Both the position numbers and the translations under genes were made by a program. Of a DNA stretch of 64,000 nucleotides, positions 60,801 through 64,000 are shown piece after piece. The DNA is from Crocinitomicaceae bacterium (GTDB lineage Bacteria > Bacteroidota > Bacteroidia > Flavobacteriales_D > Crocinitomicaceae): NCBI GenBank assembly GCA_020635955.1, contig JACJYW010000009.1:62001-126000 (forward strand), given 5' to 3'. The notes below the pieces were generated by a model. That model saw only the letters and a list, made by a program, of their open reading frames with translations. It was not told where the DNA came from and made no database searches. The number at the start of each line of letters is the position of its first letter. The stretch's first letter is position 1.

Positions 60801-61225
60801 GTACTGGTATTGTTGAAGTTTATGTTGGTTCCTGCACAGGCATTGTTAGGTGCAAATGAGAAATTAGCGTTTGGCGTGGGATAGATATTCACTGTCACAA
60901 AAGCCGTATCTGTACATGGAACAGATGGATCTGTAGCCACCAACATGTAGTTGTAGGTACCTACTGCAGATATATTATCATTATTAGGGGCAGCAAGACC
61001 ACTAGTATTGTCTATGGAAGATCCGTTGAGAAACCACTCGTAATCAGATGTAGCAGCATTGGCACCAGCACTGGTATTGGTAAAGGTAATGGTTTGAGCA
61101 CCCGGACCACAAATGTTGGTAAGGTTGGTGGTAAATGCAGCATTGACATCTGCGCACTGCGCCTGTATCCCTTTAATAGCAAGGGAGCTCAACAATGTGA
61201 GGATCAAAGGGAGCAGTTTATTCAT
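54890..61225 (-). CDS. giant PKD-repeat surface protein with gliding-type T9SS C-terminus
   Basis: 2111 residues. Signal peptide LPLILTLLSSLAIKGIQAQ, then about 23 tandem PKD domains, most with a WxWDFGDGxP core followed by NNNQNPxHxY and GxYNVxL strands, each about 80-90 residues and bracketed by conserved Cys pairs (C-G and C-T). The last 90 residues form the CHU_C/T9SS type B region (APNVFTPNGD, FNRWGEIVWH, GHVTVLK), the same ending as in the 16586 protein. Predicted to be secreted by T9SS and displayed as a flexible, disulphide-braced fibre for adhesion or gliding. The DNA encoding domains 10-16 contains near-identical repeats, a sign of internal duplication. Confidence 0.92.
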   Translation of the reverse strand: MNKLLPLILTLLSSLAIKGIQAQCADVNAAFTTNLTNICGPGAQTITFTNTSAGANAATSDYEWFLNGSSIDNTSGLAAPNNDNISAVGTYNYMLVATDPSVPCTDTAFVTVNIYPTPNANFSFAPNNACAGTNINFNNTSTGTQGSTTYNWNFGDGNTSTQQNPNHAYAAGGTYNVTLTVTNGPGCSSTFNQSVTALAIPNACIAGDDGDGDVNNCLLPADPSTSEIVTFSNCTTGGVSYTWDFGDGSPAFTTASTADFTHSYTSFGTYTVTMTATGPNGCTSTETLTVVFEKYVSASMTLDITEYSGCTPHNLSTLTNLSVNANSYIWDFGDGTVITTTSSTPPPHDYVTAGTYTISLSAINSCNQANATISPIVIVSGPTANFSTSLPFGGGTLGCAPQNMTVANGSSNVQPANNYYWDMGNGNTYTNTTNPPAQTYDTTGVYTIMLVAGNACGPDTLLLNITIDTVPVVDITSVPLDGCSPLTVATTNNSYTDPINYSWFVDGVFTTTAHDLPDQTFINTGTTAPVNHTIQLNGSNICGTDSDMETIVVHPETQAIFTISTDTICVGDAITFTDGSFGEALTYEWDFGVQTETTQGPHTITYNVDGNYTIELIVDGYCGPDTMTTDIVVLPYPIADFTVDTDSGCVALAITPTNNSTVGGTYAWTLTGGAPASSTLYDPGTINYAAAGNYQMILVVDVLGCSTSDTVDVVVKPLPIPSFTALPNNGCTPLDVIFTNTSPNNPGDVFDWDLGNGTTFTGVTPPDQTYIAITNDSIYTVQVIVTTVDGCVDSTETTITVHPLPIADYTALPDTACAGDPIAFLNNSTGATSYQWDFGDGNTSTVTSPSHTYTLTGDITTQLVATTAFGCTDTLTFDIYVDSIPTANFLFDIVCDIDTTHFTDQSIGGVTNWEWDFGDGSPVSNAQNPTHFYGLAGNYNVILTVTNPAGCTNTINQLVAVSLVPVADFTTNPTCLGSTSQFTDISSGIPTTWIWDFGDGSPLDNNQNPTHIYAATGVYDVTMIAQAGNGCSDTTTLQITVTPVPTAEFTYAEVCTNDTTFFTDASLGGPDTYLWDFGDGTTDNTNNPDPFHIYSTAGLYDVTLVAGYSASGCTNSITYQVNAHPLTTPNFSTNTPCLGGSTVFTDLTGGTPTIWQWDFGDASPLDNNQNPVHSYSAPGIYNVELITENVFGCSDTFNTTVEVFPLPTADYTFTTVCLNAVTDFTDASISAVAWEWDFGDGSPLNNNQNPTHVYGTSGNFNVQLVVTNTQGCTDTLVQSITVNPNPFADFTVTTACHTYPTTFTDASSGTLNYYWDFGDGSPIDNNGSPVYTYANSGSYSVEMIVENVFGCTDTSIQTVDVLVQPQAGFINNNVCAGEITVFTDTSILGPTTWEWDFGDGSPVDNNQNPSHLFTPGGIYNVTLIVGNPAGCMDTVVVPVDVYTVPVPDFMADTVCLFSITSFTDLTTDAVALASWDWDFDDGNTSFQQNPTYIFQAPGQYNVELIVTNVNGCDSSITIPVFVSDIPIADFIADTVCLGNPTSFTDNSTGFPSSWTWSFGDGTVSNVGPNEQHTYASPGSYIVSLLVSAGGACTDQVFEIVNVIDAVTAGITVQDSLCDGSTFNFQDNSTFTTGAIASYFWGFGDGNTSSAQDTNYVYASPGTYTVTHTVVTTGGCASTAIVDVTVMDNPVASFVDQQTCQNAPTNFTDLSSIANGSIASWTWDFGDGSAIETTQNPVHIFQTSGAFIVNLTVTSDFGCTASTIIPTTVYPAPVADFTTPISCPDDTVQYTDLSTILSGTVVQWAWNFGDGGSANIQNPLHQFQVLNDSFYVTLIATSNYGCHDTVIKLVQTYPFPTFQYGPEVTQGCQPFEVQFNDSTTVQGGVITNWEWTFDDGSQSFAEDPIHIFINEGTYLVNLQVTTSDGCTYTDSLLYPVVVYPMPTAAFDPVYEEVSILEAEIAFTDHSQDAVLWEWSFGDGTYSNEVNPIHEYLDTGLFEVMQIVYSDFGCVDTMIHTIRVYGEWLIYAPNVFTPNGDTKNEGFRVYGLDVFDFDLWIFNRWGEIVWHTEVMEQMWDGSYNGIMVEDGVYVWKVVCYDSNRDPHEIYGHVTVLK
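56990..58490 (-). repeat. nearly identical DNA repeats inside the giant PKD gene
   Basis: A block reading, on the plus strand, GATTGTTATCcAAAGGtGA then CCATCTCCaAAATCCCA recurs with few changes at about 57003-57050, 57483-57527, 57719-57765, 58203-58248 and 58441-58487, each 240-480 bases apart, roughly the length of one or two PKD modules. This favours recombination that adds or removes domains. Confidence 0.7.
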
Positions 61226-61362
61226 TCAATGCGTTACCAAACAAGTATAAATATAGACGTAATCAATTAAAGAGGCGTTGCTGATAAATAAGCTTTAGGT
61301 TAAAATTGTTTCATAACTAGGATGATGTGCTTATAAATTGAACGCTTTTTCATATTAAACAC

Positions 61363-63435
61363 CTAGAAATAAAGCTCGTAAGCCCCTTGGGTCGATAAAT
61401 CATAAACTTCAATATCTGAGAAGTTTTTTGAAATGAAACGTTTCACACTGCTCTTAACCTTACACCCATATATTAATTTGATCTTTTGCTGATTCCATTG
61501 TTCCAAAACATGTTTATCAATAAAAGAAATGTCATGAATCAATATATGATCTGCAACGGGCATCTTTGATTTAGAACAATCAGTTTCATTAAGCAAAGCC
61601 ATTGTATTTCCACCAAATTTCAGATATCGAATCTCTTCTGAATTGTACCATTTTGCAGGTTGCTCATTACCTGTTCTATAGAACCAATTATGTTTGACAT
61701 GAAACAGCAATTTTTCTTCCTCATTTAAAAATTCCTCAGAAGAAATAAAAATATTCTGTCTACCATAAAAAAGATCAATAGCAAGTTCATCATTCACATT
61801 ATAGATGTAGAGCACATTTTCAGAACTAAGTTGGTACTTTTCATGAATGTTCAATATCAATAACAAAATAGCCACGATCATTGAAACGATAAGCGCTTTG
61901 GTTTTTCTATAAATGAAAGCTATTGACCCAAGTAATATAGACAGGTACAATAAAAAGACCTCATACCAGTGAATGGATATACCCCATAAAATAGAATAAG
62001 GTAATTTCTCCACCCATTCAACTCCAAAATTTAATACAGTGATCATACCGTCAAAGACCCATAGTAAAAGATCAGATAAAAAAGGAACCGCATGAAACAC
62101 CAAATAAGCAATACCTATGATCAAAATGAAAAAAGCCAATGGAATGACTAAAAGATTTGACAATAGGAAGAAATTAGGGAACTGGTGGAAATAATAAAGT
62201 CCCAGAGGAAATGTAGCTATTTGAGCCGCAATGGATACTGCTGAAATTTGCCAGGCTTTAAACAGTAGTTTGTTCTTTATATAGATCAGATTTTCAATTC
62301 GTGGTTGCAAATACACAATTCCTAATACAGCCAAATAGCTTAATTGAAATCCTACTTGAAAAATAATGAAAGGCTCAATCAGTATGAGTAAAAAAGCAGA
62401 CACTAGTATACTTTGATAAACGGTAGTATCTCTTTCTAATTCTTTACCAATAACTATAAAAGTGAACATAACGGCTGCCCTTAATACAGATGGTGAGAGT
62501 CCGGTTATTACAGCATAGAACCAAATTCCACCTAGAACAGCCAACAAAAATAAATTCTTACCATGCCTGAATTTTTTAAGAGGATTAAAAAGTGTGGTTA
62601 AGATCAACATGATAATACCAACATGCAGTCCAGAGACGGCCAAAACATGCATTGCTCCGGCACTGGAATAAGACCGAAGAACATCTTTATCTAAATATTC
62701 CTTCTGACCCAGGATCAATGCATTTGCAACCATGGCATTTTTTGCTGACATGCCAGAATTCGTGATCTTACCAGACAAAAATTTCCTTAAGCCAAATACA
62801 GAGGATAGGATGGGATTTGCATCATTGCTAATCAACTGCCAATTACCTGTTTTGACATATGATTGATGATGTATGTCATGGATCCTTAAATATCGTGCAT
62901 AATCAAATTCCTTTGGATTCCCATTAGAACGTATAGAATTGAAGGTGGATTTAAAATAGATCTGATCTCCGTATTTTAAATTCAATGCAGCAGAGTCTTT
63001 CTGAAAATAGATCAACGATCTCCCCATGCAATTGCTTTCGTTAACTTTAAGCACTTCAACAACACACTTGATGGATCTGTCTTTTTCCTCTGGTGGATCT
63101 ACAACTCTGACTAAATAATTATTTTGCCCTTGAGATTCATAGGTAAAATAATGTTCGTTATTGAGACTATTGCTTATTGATGACAAATGAATGCCTAATG
63201 AGACAAACAATAAGGAATAGACTATTGTAAAAAAATTAGTTGACCCGCCTTTCCTTGAAATAGCTGGAAACATTAGCACGATTAGCACAAACACCAAAAG
63301 CAATAATACTTCTGAGTGGATTTGAATACCGGAATAAAAATTCAGGATAACACCTAAGATCAGGGGCAATAATAATCTTAGTATTATCGGATATCTCACC
63401 CTTAAAAAGTCAAGAAAACTGTTCTTCTTCCGCAA
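61363..63435 (-). CDS. comEC: ComEC/Rec2-type competence channel protein
   Basis: 690 residues. N-terminal soluble OB-like region, then the Competence domain with ten or so helices and the hallmark AMHVLAVSGLHVGIIM (about 258), RAAVMFTFIVIG and FILIIGIAYL. The C-terminal part (about 540-690) lacks the metallo-beta-lactamase HxHxDH motif found in many ComEC proteins. The frame begins with TTG at 63435, inside the upstream gene; a GTG at 63399, three bases after that gene's stop, is an equally plausible start. No ATG exists for the first 50 residues. Moves single-stranded DNA into the cytoplasm in natural transformation. Confidence 0.85.
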   Translation of the reverse strand: MRKKNSFLDFLRVRYPIILRLLLPLILGVILNFYSGIQIHSEVLLLLVFVLIVLMFPAISRKGGSTNFFTIVYSLLFVSLGIHLSSISNSLNNEHYFTYESQGQNNYLVRVVDPPEEKDRSIKCVVEVLKVNESNCMGRSLIYFQKDSAALNLKYGDQIYFKSTFNSIRSNGNPKEFDYARYLRIHDIHHQSYVKTGNWQLISNDANPILSSVFGLRKFLSGKITNSGMSAKNAMVANALILGQKEYLDKDVLRSYSSAGAMHVLAVSGLHVGIIMLILTTLFNPLKKFRHGKNLFLLAVLGGIWFYAVITGLSPSVLRAAVMFTFIVIGKELERDTTVYQSILVSAFLLILIEPFIIFQVGFQLSYLAVLGIVYLQPRIENLIYIKNKLLFKAWQISAVSIAAQIATFPLGLYYFHQFPNFFLLSNLLVIPLAFFILIIGIAYLVFHAVPFLSDLLLWVFDGMITVLNFGVEWVEKLPYSILWGISIHWYEVFLLYLSILLGSIAFIYRKTKALIVSMIVAILLLILNIHEKYQLSSENVLYIYNVNDELAIDLFYGRQNIFISSEEFLNEEEKLLFHVKHNWFYRTGNEQPAKWYNSEEIRYLKFGGNTMALLNETDCSKSKMPVADHILIHDISFIDKHVLEQWNQQKIKLIYGCKVKSSVKRFISKNFSDIEVYDLSTQGAYELYF

Positions 63436-64000
63436 GAAGCTTTAACGATATATCCCAGTGAATAATTGATCTCCATTACCAATTGCACGTTTAGTGGAGA
63501 CGTTTTACCCGGTGAAGTAATATCAGGGTAGTTCACATAAGGAAATCTGGTATCTTCATATGTGGAAGAAACCACATTAGAGAAAACGTAATTAAATCGC
63601 AATCCCATCATCAAAGATATAATCTCGTTTCCAACCATGTGTCCTCCAAACCCAAATACGATTCCCGTTAGGTTATTTCTGATGGCATCTGAATAGCTGC
63701 TTGAATTTGCCGCATAGGCATCATCTTCTATCAATGGATTTCGTGTAAACGAAAATTGTGGACCTAACTCCAGATAAGAACTGGATTTAGTATATCTCAC
63801 CATGGGCATTACGTTCAAAGAATTATAGCCTAATTTGAATTTATAGGTTTCTGTAGCGGATAATCCGGGTACTTCATTCTGATCAAAGGTATAGCTGTAT
63901 TTACCGTAATCCACATCACAGGTAATTCCAACAAACTCGCCAAAATTGATTCCTACCTTACCTCCAAAGAAATAGTTGAAACCAGCAGCTTGTGTAAATC
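63402..64000 (-). CDS. outer-membrane beta-barrel protein, 5' end cut by window edge
   Basis: The frame stays open to base 64000, so the true start lies beyond; the apparent start at 63914 is a GTG within coding sequence, since NYFFGGKVGINFGEF continues upstream of it. The visible 199 residues show alternating beta-strand patterns (YKFKLGYNSLNVMPMVRY, SSYLELGPQFSFTRN, NEIISLMMGLRFNYVF, LNVQLVMEINYSLGY), typical of an eight-stranded OMP barrel, ending in Phe as barrels do. Function unknown. Its stop at 63402 lies 34 bases inside the next frame. Confidence 0.75.
   Translation of the reverse strand, partial: FTQAAGFNYFFGGKVGINFGEFVGITCDVDYGKYSYTFDQNEVPGLSATETYKFKLGYNSLNVMPMVRYTKSSSYLELGPQFSFTRNPLIEDDAYAANSSSYSDAIRNNLTGIVFGFGGHMVGNEIISLMMGLRFNYVFSNVVSSTYEDTRFPYVNYPDITSPGKTSPLNVQLVMEINYSLGYIVKASCGRRTVFLTF

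Noticed and set aside
54890..61225. Repetitive DNA that could look like a CRISPR array
   Set aside because: Repeats are in frame inside one ORF, spaced at PKD module length and encode WDFGDG-type motifs; there are no uniform spacers and no cas genes.
1..64000. tRNA genes, riboswitches, phage or defence islands
   Set aside because: I looked for cloverleaf cores, T-loop sequences, known defence families and integrases in the gaps and ORFs and found none I could support; the WYL regulator alone is not evidence for a defence island.

Overview
The window looks like a chromosomal segment of an aerobic to microaerobic member of the Bacteroidota, most likely Flavobacteriales or a near relative. The indicators are T9SS-type C-terminal sorting regions, very long PKD-repeat surface proteins, PorE-like OmpA lipoprotein-type genes, a fused ccoNO oxidase gene, promoter boxes of the Bacteroidota type (TAnnTTTG), little sign of Shine-Dalgarno sequences, and low GC. 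There is no transposase, integrase, phage gene or CRISPR array, so this is mostly core genome with a compact layout.

Layout. 1-6187: a tandemly duplicated pair, each a TPR protein followed by a PorE-like TPR/beta-propeller/OmpA protein. 6231-7966: GH3 enzyme and a small transaldolase, convergent. 8137-10866: secreted trypsin-like protease with PKD and T9SS sorting domains. 10975-11072: the small SRP RNA, not an ORF, identified from its domain IV core. 11108-16510: WYL regulator, NlpC/P60 hydrolase with a MORN/YwqK-like lipoprotein, a conserved 475-residue protein of uncertain function, a class III CoA-transferase and a small membrane protein. 16586-20557: large gliding-type surface protein. 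20861-24234: guaA coupled to a LysM/PBP1-like protein. 24332-26327: two tandem paralogues of unknown function and a MerR-type regulator. 26484-28664: TnpR-passenger-like protein, methyltransferase and TraB/GumN lipoprotein.

28661-45765 is the most coherent block and reads as a microaerobic respiration island: universal stress protein, ccoS-ccoNO-ccoQ-ccoP-ccoG-ccoH-tauE/safE, a hydrolase and the copper ATPase ccoI, then a PAS histidine kinase overlapping a response regulator whose output is a CRP/FNR-type cNMP-fold plus HTH, a second universal stress protein, a double-FKBP lipoprotein, queD and hemN. The intergenic region between the first universal stress protein and ccoS carries a perfect ATTGAC-N4-GTCAAT palindrome about 40 bp upstream of the predicted usp start site, and a weaker TGAT-N4-ATCA site about 62 bp upstream of the predicted ccoS start site. 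These are the spacings used by CRP/FNR activators, so the phospho-relay regulator is a good candidate for controlling the island. This is an inference from sequence.

45931-64000: small secreted protein, dnaK with a possible small RNA upstream, a TPR sensor kinase and NarL-type regulator pair, dnaN, two uncharacterised exported proteins, a 2111-residue PKD surface protein, comEC, and the C-terminal part of an outer-membrane beta-barrel protein cut by the right edge. A genome-architecture oddity is that six of the eight convergent gene pairs overlap by exactly four bases through interlocking stop codons.
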